From positions 62,001-126,000 of the forward strand of contig CAWGKV010000041.1 in assembly GCA_963823165.1 (NCBI GenBank): DNA of 64,000 nt, given 5' to 3'. This document shows positions 8,103-17,042 of this stretch, one piece after another (position 1 is the stretch's first letter; every line of letters begins with the position of its first letter). The position numbers were made by a program, and so were the translations under genes. The notes under the pieces are model-generated. The model was given only the letters and a program-made list of their open reading frames with translations. It made no database searches and was not told the DNA's origin. Source of the DNA: Roseiarcus sp963823165. GTDB taxonomy: Bacteria > Pseudomonadota > Alphaproteobacteria > Rhizobiales > Beijerinckiaceae.

Positions 8103-8501
8103 GGCGACCCCGTATCTCGATGTCCTCTACCGCATGTGCCGCTTTCCTAAAGGCGACCGGCTGGCGCCGCGGCGCATAGCATGCCTTTCGTCGAAGACAC
8201 GGTTTGAGCCCACGTGAACAATGACTTTGCCCACCTGACGCCCTCAGCGGCGGATCTGCTGTCAGAGCCCGGCGAAAGACGAATTCGAACGATCAAATCC
8301 CGCCGTCCTCTAGTTTGTGCGTCATATTTTACGTTGAGGGGCGCATGAGGAGGGTTACCGTCAGTTTAGGTGGAGTCTAGATGCGTGGCAGACTAAAGCC
8401 GACGACGGTCTGCGCGATTTGAACCAGGCAAGCTCATAAGGCTATCTTTGCCGGACTGACGGCGCGTCTTGTCCAGCTGGTTCGGAGTCTTCGGGCGCTG
8501 A
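8103..8501. other. intergenic gap without a recognisable gene
   Basis: About 400 bases between the DUF4239 gene and the 3' end of the carbamoyltransferase gene. I find no convincing reading frame, RNA gene or repeat. It marks the left border of the exopolysaccharide region. Confidence 0.5.
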
Positions 8502-10343
8502 TCAGTCCGGGTCAAACACATTACGGTAGTCCAGCTTCAGTGCCGGATCCTGCCGCTCCTTGCGCAGGAAGCAGTCGCCGACGACCAACACCTCAATTTC
8601 GGTGCCCATGAGACAGCGGAAGGCATCCTCCGGCGTGCAGGCGATCGGCTCGCCGCGCACGTTGAAGCTGGTGTTAACCAGCACGGGGCAGCCGGTCTTG
8701 GCCTTAAAAGCCGAAATCAGCGCATGATAGCGGGGGTTTGTTTCGCGGCGAACGGTCTGCAGTCGGGCCGAGTAATCGACATGGGTGACAGCGGGGATTT
8801 CCGACCGCACCGCGTTCACCTTATCTGTGCCCACTCGCGCTGCGTCCGCGTCGCTGAGCGGCGTTCTCCGTTTCCTGGCGACATCGGCGACCACCAACAT
8901 GTAGGGACTGTCGCCGTCATAATCGAACCAGTCGGCGACGTCCTCGTGCAGCACCGAGGGCGCGAAAGGCCGGAAGCTCTCGCGGTATTTGACGCGCAGG
9001 TTCAACGTCTTCTGCATGGTCCGGCTGCGCGGGTCGCCGAGTATCGAGCGGTTGCCCAGGGCGCGAGGCCCGAACTCCATTCGACCCTGATGCCAGCCGA
9101 CCGCCTTTTCCTCGATCAGCGCATCGACGGTTGCCTCGATCAGCTTTTCTTCGTCCATCACGTCAAACACCGCGCCGCACGCCGCAAGGCGCTGCTCGAT
9201 ATCGGTTTGAGTGAAATGCGGGCCGAGATAGGCGCCCTGCATAGCGTCGAGCATTTCGTGCGGCAGGCGCGGTTGGTTGAGGTGGAGGTGGTAGACCGCG
9301 AGCGCCGCGCCGAGCGCGCCGCCTGCGTCGCCGGCCGCCGGCTGCACCCAAAATCCGTCGAACCTGCCATCGCGGACGATCTTTCCATTGGCGACGCAGT
9401 TAAGCGCGACGCCGCCAGCCAGGCACAAATGCCTAGCGCCCGTCTCGCGGGCGATGGAACGCGTGAGCCGGAGAACGACCTCGTCGGTCACCGCCTGGAT
9501 CGAGGAGGCGAGATCCATCTCGCGCTGCGTCAGTGGGCTGTTCTCGTCGCGCGGGTCGCCGCCGAAAAGCTTATGGAAGCGTGAGCTCGTCATGCTGAGC
9601 CCAGTGCAATAGTTGAAATAACTTTGATCGAGCCGGAAGCTGCCGTCCGGCTTCACGTCAATCAGATTGTCCAGGATTGTCTGTGCGTAACGCGGTTCGC
9701 CGTACGGCGCCAGCCCCATCATCTTGTATTCGCCAGAGTTCACACGGAACCCCGTATAGGCGGTGAAGGCGGCGTACAGCAGACCAAGCGAATGCGGGAA
9801 ATGGATTTCCTTCACCATTTGCAGCGATGTACCACGCCCGAGCGCAAGCGATGTCGTCGCCCATTCGCCGACCCCATCCATGGTCAAGATCGCCGCCTCC
9901 TCGAAGGGCGAGGGGAAAAACGCAGAGGCGGCATGGCTCTGGTGATGCTCAGCAAAGAGCAGCCGGTTGTCGCAGTCGTAATTCCCGGCGAGGCGCTGGA
10001 GCTCTTGCCGCAGCAGTCGCTTCTGGAACAGCTTCTCCTTGATCCAGATCGGCAATGCGATGCGAAACGAACTCAAACCATGCGGCGCGAAAGCCAGATA
10101 CGTTTCGAGCAGGCGCTCGAACTTGAGGAATGGCTTGTCATAGAAGACAACATAATCAACTGCGCCGAACCCTATCCCGGCCTCGTTCAAGCAATACTGG
10201 ATAGCTTGCCGCGGGAACCCCATGTCATTCTTCTTGCGAGTGAAGCGTTCCTCCTGAGCGGCGGCGACGATCCGACCGCCGCCCACGATCGCCGCCGCGC
10301 TGTCGTGGTAAAAGGCCGAAATACCAAGTACGTACAACGTCAC
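8502..10343 (-). CDS. O-carbamoyltransferase (NodU/TobZ/SxtI family)
   Basis: A 613-residue carbamoyltransferase. The GTG at 10343 is the sensible start (reads TLYVLGISAFYHDSAAAIV); the longer frame runs through the upstream small gene. The N-terminal Kae1-like half contains FAEHHQSHAASAFFPS (about 125-140) with the metal-binding His, and AGGVALNCVANGK near 350. The C-terminal YrdC-like half has GRMEFGPRALGNRSILGDPR and VLVNTSFNVRGEPIACTPEDA. Such enzymes transfer carbamoyl from carbamoyl phosphate, via carbamoyl-AMP, to a hydroxyl of a sugar or small molecule. An SxtK-like small gene lies immediately upstream with a two-base gap, the order known from saxitoxin and polysaccharide clusters. 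The substrate here is probably an exopolysaccharide sugar. Confidence 0.9.
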   Translation of the reverse strand: MTLYVLGISAFYHDSAAAIVGGGRIVAAAQEERFTRKKNDMGFPRQAIQYCLNEAGIGFGAVDYVVFYDKPFLKFERLLETYLAFAPHGLSSFRIALPIWIKEKLFQKRLLRQELQRLAGNYDCDNRLLFAEHHQSHAASAFFPSPFEEAAILTMDGVGEWATTSLALGRGTSLQMVKEIHFPHSLGLLYAAFTAYTGFRVNSGEYKMMGLAPYGEPRYAQTILDNLIDVKPDGSFRLDQSYFNYCTGLSMTSSRFHKLFGGDPRDENSPLTQREMDLASSIQAVTDEVVLRLTRSIARETGARHLCLAGGVALNCVANGKIVRDGRFDGFWVQPAAGDAGGALGAALAVYHLHLNQPRLPHEMLDAMQGAYLGPHFTQTDIEQRLAACGAVFDVMDEEKLIEATVDALIEEKAVGWHQGRMEFGPRALGNRSILGDPRSRTMQKTLNLRVKYRESFRPFAPSVLHEDVADWFDYDGDSPYMLVVADVARKRRTPLSDADAARVGTDKVNAVRSEIPAVTHVDYSARLQTVRRETNPRYHALISAFKAKTGCPVLVNTSFNVRGEPIACTPEDAFRCLMGTEIEVLVVGDCFLRKERQDPALKLDYRNVFDPD

Positions 10344-10345
10344 GC

Positions 10346-10495
10346 CTAGAACAAGGTGTAGATGAACGGCGCGATCGCCGAGCCGTTGCTTAGCACGACC
10401 AAGCCGCCGAAGACGGCCATCGCGACGATCACCGGAATCAGCCAGAACTTCTTGCGTACCCGCAGGAACTCCCACAACTCCATCACAAAGCCCAT
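10346..10495 (-). CDS. SxtK-like / DUF5989 small membrane protein
   Basis: A 49-residue protein: the start MGFVMELWEFLRVRKKFW is followed by one membrane helix (IPVIVAMAVFGGLVVL, about 20-35), and the end is SAIAPFIYTLF. This is the characteristic small partner found beside O-carbamoyltransferases, known as SxtK in saxitoxin clusters and DUF5989 elsewhere; its function is not known. The stop lies two bases before the carbamoyltransferase GTG, so the two are surely cotranscribed. A TGA-ended SxtJ-like remnant lies directly upstream, giving the canonical J-K-I order. A truncated duplicate of the start of this gene exists near 20595. Confidence 0.85.
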   Translation of the reverse strand: MGFVMELWEFLRVRKKFWLIPVIVAMAVFGGLVVLSNGSAIAPFIYTLF

Positions 10496-10505
10496 GGACG
10501 CCTCG

Positions 10506-10600
10506 TCAGAACTGTTTCTTCATTTCGTCAGCCGCGCGCTCGCGCCCAGGCTTTTAGCTGGCCGCATCCGGCCGCAGTTTCAGGCGCAGGGGATCCCACG
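10506..10600 (-). pseudogene. C-terminal remnant of an SxtJ-like gene
   Basis: The minus strand reads WDPLRLKLRPDAAS, then a TAA, then KPGRERAADEMKKQF and TGA, all in one frame. The intact SxtJ-like protein at 14326-14784 ends GKDPLRLKPSPDAETYWI... ...MKNQF, so DPLRL, PDA and MK(K/N)QF align at matching spacing. The TAA replaces the conserved Tyr codon. Only the last 30 or so codons survive; upstream sequence belongs to the junction with the GT39 gene. A second, more eroded copy lies at 20506-20600. Confidence 0.7.
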
Positions 10601-10659
10601 CCCGCCGATCCCGCGTCATCCGCGCCGCATTTTTCACCGTCCAGACGCGCGATTTCGGC

Positions 10660-11973
10660 TCACGAATTGTCGCTCCCCAAAAATCTCGCGCCCTCGCCGG
10701 CGCTTGGTTTCCGGCTTGCCTCCCATAGAAGCGCGTCACGACCGCCCGCGGCCGAGCCCGCGAATCGAGTGAGCGCGGTCGCTGAAAACACAATCAGATA
10801 CACGTCGAGATGCGTCCTGTGGTTGGTTTGAGCCCAAAATAGCGCTGTCACCGCCACAAAAGACGCAAACAGAAGGTAAATTACACCAAGTTCGCGCCAA
10901 CGCGCGCGGGTCATAATCATGCCCCAGACCCCGAAGATCGCGATCGGGACGTAGGATAGACCGTAGACGGCTTCAACGCTCGGCGCTCGAAGCGGATTGA
11001 GCCGCCAGTCAAACCCGGCCACCACTTTGCGCGCCGCGCCGCGAACCGCCTCGCCCGGATACGCGCGGACGTAGTCAAGGCCGCGACGCAGGAACCAGTC
11101 GCTCTTCGCCAACTCGTCTGTGGACAGTGCGTCAAGCGTCTCCTTCTCCTCGCGACTCAGCGCCTCATAGGCCGTTGCAGTGCTCAGATCGATGCTCTCC
11201 GCGGGATAGTGTGAGAAGGTCTGTGCATTGTGCGCTATCCAGAACTGATAGCCAGCCTCCGTACTGAGAACGGGCCGCCCGAGCAAAATATCGTTCCGGG
11301 CGACCCAGGCGCCTACGAGGGCCGCAAGACAGAGGAATCCGACCCCGCCCCGCAGCGCGCGCATTTTCCACGAACCGTCACCGAACAGCCCGATCCAGAT
11401 GAGCGCCGCAAGTGCATACGGCAGCATCGTCAATCGGCAAAGCGCGTCGACGGCGAGCGCGACCCCAGCGCCGCCCCAGACGATTGGGTTCGGGCTCGCT
11501 TGCGCGCGCAGCAACGCGTAGACGCTGATCGCCGTCAACATCGTGACGAGGCTCGTTTCCTCAAGCGCCGTGTCGTGCACGACATAGTACGGATAGATGG
11601 CCGTCAGCGCTGCCGAAAGGAGCGCGGCGCGCTCCCCGAATAGCCCTTTTCCGATCAGATAAGCGAATGCCACCGTCGTCGCGCCGAACAACGCCTGCGG
11701 CAGAACGACCCACAGATAGCTCCCCCCCGCCCATGCGGCCAGCGTCAGGAAACATGGATAAATCGGCGGGCGCGCTGCAAAGCCAAATCCCTCGAGCCAC
11801 AGTCCCTTGCCAGCAACGATGTTCTCGGCGAATTTATAGAAAAAGGTATACCCGTTGACCCAGAAGTCTAACTCTCCAGCATGGATCCGGTAGACGCCCC
11901 GGAGTACGAAGGAGAATCCGCAGATCGCCAGCATCGGCGGACCGATGGAAAACCATACGAGACGACGGGTCAT
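10660..11973 (-). CDS. GT39-type (PMT/ArnT-like) membrane glycosyltransferase, copy A
   Basis: A polytopic membrane protein of 437 residues. The start at 11973 (MTRRLVWFSIGPPMLAICGF) matches the start of the duplicate copy. About ten hydrophobic segments follow; the first lies near 12-28. The periplasmic loop FAENIVAGKGLWLEGFGFAA and the motif ARPPIYPCFL resemble GT39/ArnT-like glycosyltransferases, which use polyprenyl-phosphate sugars on the outer face of the membrane. The last 15 residues (after LLWEASRK) differ from copy B and were gained at a rearrangement junction, so the native C-terminus may be missing. Copy B at 18556 is about 90% identical by eye in its first 420 residues and lies in the opposite orientation. 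Two 31-bp repeat units lie upstream of both. Confidence 0.75.
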   Translation of the reverse strand: MTRRLVWFSIGPPMLAICGFSFVLRGVYRIHAGELDFWVNGYTFFYKFAENIVAGKGLWLEGFGFAARPPIYPCFLTLAAWAGGSYLWVVLPQALFGATTVAFAYLIGKGLFGERAALLSAALTAIYPYYVVHDTALEETSLVTMLTAISVYALLRAQASPNPIVWGGAGVALAVDALCRLTMLPYALAALIWIGLFGDGSWKMRALRGGVGFLCLAALVGAWVARNDILLGRPVLSTEAGYQFWIAHNAQTFSHYPAESIDLSTATAYEALSREEKETLDALSTDELAKSDWFLRRGLDYVRAYPGEAVRGAARKVVAGFDWRLNPLRAPSVEAVYGLSYVPIAIFGVWGMIMTRARWRELGVIYLLFASFVAVTALFWAQTNHRTHLDVYLIVFSATALTRFAGSAAGGRDALLWEASRKPSAGEGARFLGSDNS

Positions 11974-12048
11974 GCCGCTGGGCTCCGCCGTGGCGACATT
12001 TGACCTCCGGCCGCTCAAGGCGCTTGACGCGTTACTTTGTCGCAATTT

Positions 12049-12099
12049 GTATACTCCCCAGCAGTTCCACCTGCGTCTCGTATACCCCCCAGCAGTTCC
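12049..12099 (-). repeat. 31-bp tandem repeat upstream of GT39 copy A
   Basis: Two units with core GGAACTGCTGGGGAGTATAC (minus strand; one base changed in the distal unit) start 31 bp apart, at 12049 and 12080 on plus-strand coordinates. The same two-unit arrangement with 31-bp spacing sits upstream of GT39 copy B (18476-18526), followed in both by AAATTGCGACAAAG. The conservation may reflect a binding site or simply the shared origin of the duplicated block. Confidence 0.6.
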
Positions 12100-12365
12100 T
12101 CCGGGGTCGCGACTTCGACTCGCCGGAAAGCAGTGGACCGCCTCAGACAGGGCGCCCGAAAGCGATGTCTCTTCAAAGCCGACATAAGCTTGTCGCGGCG
12201 AAAACCCTCTGTGGACGAATAGCACTTACCATACTTCGGTCGGCGCCGGAAACCGCCTGGACCCCAATTTCTCGCCGCCAGCTCCTGCATCCTCGTGGGA
12301 GACAAATCCCGCGCCATTTTTCTTGGGCCGGCAGGCTTAGGCCAAGGTGCGTTTTGGATGAATCG

Positions 12366-12952
12366 TGACGCCCCGCCAACGACCGGTTCCCCAACGGTCT
12401 CGCAAGCAGTTCCGGACTGGTCGGTCGCAACCTCATTGCTGCACGCGAGCACGATTTCTACATCTATACCGTGTGAAGGTGGGCAATTTTGACGCCACCA
12501 AGTAGTAGACCCCGATCGACTAACCAGATTTCTTGCTCAATCCAACTTGCTGAGGCGTCTGGCTGGGCGGATCCTTTCCCGTATCGCGTCGAGGGCGCCA
12601 TTCTTGGGCACGCGTGACCGCAAGAGCTGGCTTGGACGAGGATATCGTCTATGCCTATCGTTATCCGCCGGAACTGCGCCGCCGGGCGCAGCTCATGATT
12701 GACTGTTTCGAGCGCAAGCTCGACACTGTCTTCGATGTGCGTCGGCTTGAACCCCCAGGCGTGCTCAACGGCAGTCGCGCATGTGGCACTTGCCGCTCGC
12801 CGACGATACTTTCACGGACGATACTTTCACGAGTGTCCTCGACCGCGACAACCGCGTTCATGACCTGGACAATATGTATGTCCTCGACGCGTCGTTCTTC
12901 CCGTCAAGCGCCAGGAGTTGGCCACAATTGTCAAACTTGGATTGATGCCGCC
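12366..12952 (+). pseudogene. decayed GMC oxidoreductase fragment with inverted tail
   Basis: Pieces match the intact GMC oxidoreductase at 38242-39843. NDRFPNGLASSSGLVGRNL is at about 12378, and DEDIVYAYRYPPELRRRAQL at about 12636, leading through FDVRRLEPPGVLNGSRACGT to MYVLDASFFPSS at about 12905. The middle third is deleted or scrambled, and several stops and a short internal repeat (ATACTTTCACG twice near 12810) break the frame. The final segment, 12912-12952, encodes GGINPSLTIVANS only on the opposite strand, so this piece has been inverted relative to the rest. The remainder of the 12226-13102 gap is shared upstream sequence of the GT39 duplication. Confidence 0.75.
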
Positions 12953-13102
12953 CGGGCCCCGCTCACGAGGTTTTGCTTGGAAGCGCGAAAACGCCTTACC
13001 GATAGCGCGGCGGCTTCTCCGTCCCTGCCGATTGTGTGTTGACGTTGGCGCGCGTAGCGGACGGGTAGCGTTTTCCTCGCCAGTGCGCGCGCCGGTGCGA
13101 CA

Positions 13103-14248
13103 ATGACTTCCCTCGGTTCCGACGGTACGGAGGCGAAGTCGACCCTGTTCGCCCGGATGGCGCCTTGGCTTCTGGCGATCTCGTCGGCGCTGATTGGAAT
13201 TCTGCTCGTCGAAGTGTTCTGCTGGGTCTTCGTCCCGAACCTTGGACGGAATATCCCAGGTCGCGACAATCGCGTCGTCTTCTTCGACGGCGAAGGCCCA
13301 ATATTCGAGAATCACGGAGACATATTCACCTACACGCCGCACAATACGATCCGAAACGTGACGGCGTTTTTCTCGAGCGACGCCTTTGCCGTCGAGTACG
13401 ACTACCGCTTTCGGACCAACAACCTCGGGCTCGCCCAAGACGCAGACGTCGCGCCGGGACGGAAATCCCTCCTGTTGCTTGGGGACTCCTTTACCGAAGG
13501 GCAGGGGGCCAAGCCATGGTTCCGCCTCGTGAGTCCGACGATCGAGCGGCTTGGGTATCAACCCGTCAACGGGGGCGTCCTCGGCACCGGTTTCCAGCAA
13601 TGGCTAAAACTCGGCGGGTATTTGTCGTCGAATAACATTGACGTTAGCAAGGTGGTTGTTCTTTTTATTTCTGACGATTACCAGCGGCCGGTTTGGAATG
13701 TACCTTCCCAGGTGTTCAAGTGCATTTCGTCTCCGTCACTCTGCCGAGTCGAACAGAGCTACTTCTATCGATTGCCGCCACCGGGCGAGATGGGGTCCTT
13801 GATCGCTCGGGTGCGGGATGGTCGCAGGCCGATGAAACCCCACCTGAAATTCAGCGCATCCGCACTCTTCCCGGCCTCTTCCTCCGTGTATGTGTATTTG
13901 AAGCAACTCGTCACTCACGCACAGGCCGAGCGCGGCTCGCGCGCCGCAATTTCCGAGCTGGTCAAGCGGTATGGTCGGGAAAACGTGGCTTTCCTTCATC
14001 TTCCGCAAAAGGACGAAATTGCTGGGGGGCCGAACGATCTTGGATTGGCCGCCCGCCGCGCGATTGAAGCGGCCGGCGGAACGCTGTTCGACGGATTCAA
14101 ACTATGCCAAATGACCCCTTCAGACTATTACCTAAACGATGAGCATCCGAACGCCCACGGCTATTCAAAAATTGCGACTTGCACCGCGGAGGTCGCAAGC
14201 AGCCTAGCTTCGGAGCGGGCGCAAGGCGAACGAGGGGAGATCCAATAG
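13103..14248 (+). CDS. SGNH/GDSL-type hydrolase, membrane-anchored
   Basis: A 381-residue protein with one N-terminal membrane helix (about 18-44) and a periplasmic SGNH hydrolase domain. The nucleophile block is LLLLGDSFTEGQG with Ser129. The oxyanion Gly/Asn region is NGGVLGTGFQQW (about 156-167), and the terminal catalytic block is DEHPNAHGY (346-354). SGNH proteins in polysaccharide clusters commonly act as acetyl-esterases or acetyltransferase-like modifiers of sugars. Here it precedes an SxtJ-like gene by about 80 bp on the same strand, a combination often seen beside O-carbamoyltransferases. The acyl substrate cannot be inferred. Confidence 0.8.
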   Translation: MTSLGSDGTEAKSTLFARMAPWLLAISSALIGILLVEVFCWVFVPNLGRNIPGRDNRVVFFDGEGPIFENHGDIFTYTPHNTIRNVTAFFSSDAFAVEYDYRFRTNNLGLAQDADVAPGRKSLLLLGDSFTEGQGAKPWFRLVSPTIERLGYQPVNGGVLGTGFQQWLKLGGYLSSNNIDVSKVVVLFISDDYQRPVWNVPSQVFKCISSPSLCRVEQSYFYRLPPPGEMGSLIARVRDGRRPMKPHLKFSASALFPASSSVYVYLKQLVTHAQAERGSRAAISELVKRYGRENVAFLHLPQKDEIAGGPNDLGLAARRAIEAAGGTLFDGFKLCQMTPSDYYLNDEHPNAHGYSKIATCTAEVASSLASERAQGERGEIQ

Positions 14249-14325
14249 AGCCGAACTCGACCCGAAGGCGCGCGGCTCCCGTGCCAACCGCGCGTGGGAT
14301 TGGTTCCCCAAATTGAGGCGCGTCA

Positions 14326-14784
14326 ATGGTTTGCCGCGTCAACCGAACAGTGGAGCGCCATTCCATGCTGCACGAGAATATGGTCCGCAACGAAGAGATT
14401 GTCGGCCCCACGAACCGCCGATTCGGGTTAACCTTGGGCGGGGTCTTTATTTTCGTCGGCCTCACCCGGGCCCTGTTGGGTCATGGCCAGGCCATTTGGT
14501 GGCTCACTGCAGGCTTGGTCCTTGTCGTTCTCGCCGCCGTTTGGCCGGCCAGATTAGGACCGTTCAACCGGCTGTGGCTGAAGTTTGGGCTGCTGCTGTA
14601 CAAGTTCGTGAATCCCGTGGTCATGACGCTATTGTACGTTTCAACAATTGTCCCGATCGGGGTGGTCATGCGGTTGTCCGGCAAGGATCCACTCCGCCTG
14701 AAGCCGAGTCCAGATGCTGAAACCTACTGGATTGTCCGCGATCGGCGTGGATCACCGCCGGAGAATATGAAGAATCAGTTTTGA
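14326..14784 (+). CDS. SxtJ-like membrane protein
   Basis: A 152-residue protein, or about 139 residues if the internal ATG at 14365 is used. It has PTNRRFGLTLGGVFIFVGL, two to three hydrophobic segments, the conserved PFNRLWLKFGLLLYKFVNPVV-type block, TIVPIGVVMRLSGKDPLRLK, YWIVRDR, and ends MKNQF. This is the SxtJ family of unknown function, found next to carbamoyltransferases in saxitoxin and polysaccharide loci. In this window it is separated from the intact carbamoyltransferase and SxtK genes at 8.5-10.5 kb, where only an SxtJ remnant survives. It may therefore replace the lost copy functionally. It follows the SGNH hydrolase on the same strand. Confidence 0.82.
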   Translation: MVCRVNRTVERHSMLHENMVRNEEIVGPTNRRFGLTLGGVFIFVGLTRALLGHGQAIWWLTAGLVLVVLAAVWPARLGPFNRLWLKFGLLLYKFVNPVVMTLLYVSTIVPIGVVMRLSGKDPLRLKPSPDAETYWIVRDRRGSPPENMKNQF

Positions 14785-15405
14785 TTCGGATTGATAGGCT
14801 TGGTGAGAAGCAGGCGTGCGACCGACCTCGCCGTCCTCGGTTGGGCTGTTGCAGCGCCATCGCTGGGATCAGTAGCGCCAAGCCGACGATCGGAAAGCGA
14901 AGTTTGCCGAGCAAGACCCGAACGCGTGTGCGACAGCCACGAATGATCGGGCGCCTTCTCGACGTTCGATAGCTGCAGTAGATGCCTTCGGACTAGCCGA
15001 TCATGTGCATCCGGAAGCACCGACCCGACGGCAGTGACGGCGCCGGTTCGCGGCGCGTGGTACGGTTTGCATACCTCCTCCCCGAAGGCGTCAAACCCGG
15101 CTTCCCAAAGCAGGTCCAGCAAGCGATCGCAGAACACGTGCCGGCGACTGCGGCATCTCCGGCCATTTCGCCATCAGGTCATTCTGCGCAGCGCCCGACC
15201 GTCCCATCGCCATCGCCGACTTTCCCGCCGATTTGGCAAAGCCGACGGGATTAGCACTTCCCGACTTCGTCAACGGGGTGCTAAGTTTTCAGAATGCTGC
15301 AAGCAGGGTGAAGGATAGGCGGCCTCGCTGCACGACCACCTCCATACCGGTGGGTGAACCTGCGGAACACCGGCGCCACCGATCCTTTTCGCAGACAAGA
15401 CTTGG
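14785..15405. other. 620-bp gap without recognisable gene
   Basis: Between the SxtJ-like gene and the O-antigen ligase-like gene. Broken minus-strand frames with protein-like stretches occur (for example FCDRLLDLLWEAGFDAFGEE at about 15120), which suggests an eroded gene. I could not assign a family. No RNA gene or repeat is evident. Confidence 0.4.
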
Positions 15406-17032
15406 GTGGAAGGCAATAGAGTGCGGGCACTTATTTCGGGAAGGCTGGGCGCCAGTTTCGGCATTGTCGGCCTCGCCTTGTTGGTCGCGGTCGCGACCGA
15501 CATGGCGGTGACCGTGCTTTCAACAGCGAAGCTCGCCTTCGCGCTGGGCGGCTTCGCCCTACTGATCTCAACAATGATGGTAAAGCCCCCGCAGGCGTAT
15601 TGGCTATTCCTGCTTGTACTGTCGATTCCATTTGACATCACAAAATGGCTGTCATCGAGCATGGTCGATTCCGAGGCTCTCGGTAAGATGTATGGCGCGC
15701 CGATGAGTGGCACCACTGGCCTTGAAATCTATTTGTCGGACATGATATTACTTGCAATGTTGTTGCCTTGGCTTGGGCGCGTATGTTTGCGACGAATACC
15801 ACTATATTTTCCGAAAATCGGGTACCTTTTTGTCTTTTATCTTGCGTGGGCTCTCCTCGTCTCGCTGCTCAATGCCATGTCACTTTACTTGTCGATGTTC
15901 GAGTTGTGTCGGCAGATTTTGTGGTTCCTGTATTTCGTTTATCTGATCAACAACGTTTCAACACCGCTGCAGTTTCGAAGCGTCATTTTGGCGGTACTAC
16001 TCGGGTTCATCATCAGCGCTGGGACCGTAGTCGTGTTCTTCGAACAGGGTATCGGAACCGACACTGTGGCTTTTGTTGATCTGCATGATCAAGCGCCGGC
16101 CACCGGCTCAGCCCGACCATATGGAGCCCAGAAAGGCCCGACGCCGGGACTTGGGGTGTTGACTCTTCATAGTGACGAGCAAGGTCTAAGTTCGGCCTTC
16201 CATGGGAAGGGATCGGAAGTCAAACGCAGTCAAGGCATGTTCCGCCATCCGGGGATAGCAGCGGGCCTGTGCGGCATGGTTCTGCCTGTTGTCCTCGCTT
16301 ACCTTCTGACAGCAAGGACTATTCGGGATAGAATTCTGTTTATTTTAGTCTACGCGTTAGGTGTTCTTGCTTTGTTGCTCACTTTCTCGCGCGCCGGTTT
16401 AATCGGCTTTGTTGTTGGCATGATCGCGTTCCTCGCAATCGCGGGCTGGTCGCGCTTGATTTCACGGTTGATGTTTAAACTCGCCTTTTTAACTTTGATC
16501 TTGCTCGGGGCTCTAAGTATTCCGTTGCTGTCAGTATACTTGTGGTCACGGCCGGAATCTTTCACCATGAGGTTTTATATGTTCGATGCGGCGCTTCAGG
16601 GCTATGCATCGCATCCGCTTCTTGGCGTCGGGTTCAATAATAGTACTGCTGCGATGAAAGCGCCTCGGCAGGAATATCACGGATATGGGAATCAAGATGG
16701 GGACGACCGAGCCAGCGGACAGTTACTATCTCGCGATCCTGACCGAGGTGGGGCCGCTGGGATCGTTCTTGTACTTTGGTTTCTTCGCGAATATCGTGAT
16801 GATCGCGCTCGGCTCGATGAGACAGACCGCGGTCGACATGAGACGACTGCAGGTCGGGATGGTTGCCGGTTTGACGGCTCTTGCTACTCAAAGTATTGCC
16901 GATGGCCCGCTGGCCGGGCACGCTGTCGGCGGTGCGCTATGGCTTTTCGCCGCGCTCATTGTCGCTATCCGGCGCAGCAATTCCGCCGAACCACGGCCCG
17001 CCATAGCAGGCCGCAAGGCTGTGCTGGCCTAA
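15406..17032 (+). pseudogene. O-antigen ligase/polymerase (Wzy/WaaL-like), one frameshift
   Basis: A polytopic membrane protein of about 540 residues, readable in two frames. Residues 1 to about 422 are in the first frame and contain ten or so hydrophobic segments and the family blocks RSQGMFRHPGIAAGLCGM and LTFSRAGLIGFVVGMIAFL. After QEY (about 16672) the continuation DMGIKMGTTEPADSYYLAIL is in another frame and runs to the stop at 17030-17032, ending with three more helices. A one-base indel near 16672-16685 explains it. The family joins or polymerises lipid-linked glycans on the periplasmic face. Start GTG at 15406; a GTG at 15421 is equally possible. It converges with the beta-propeller gene only ten bases away. 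If the indel is a sequencing error, the gene is the cluster's polymerase. Confidence 0.8.
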
Positions 17033-17042
17033 GCTTAGACTT

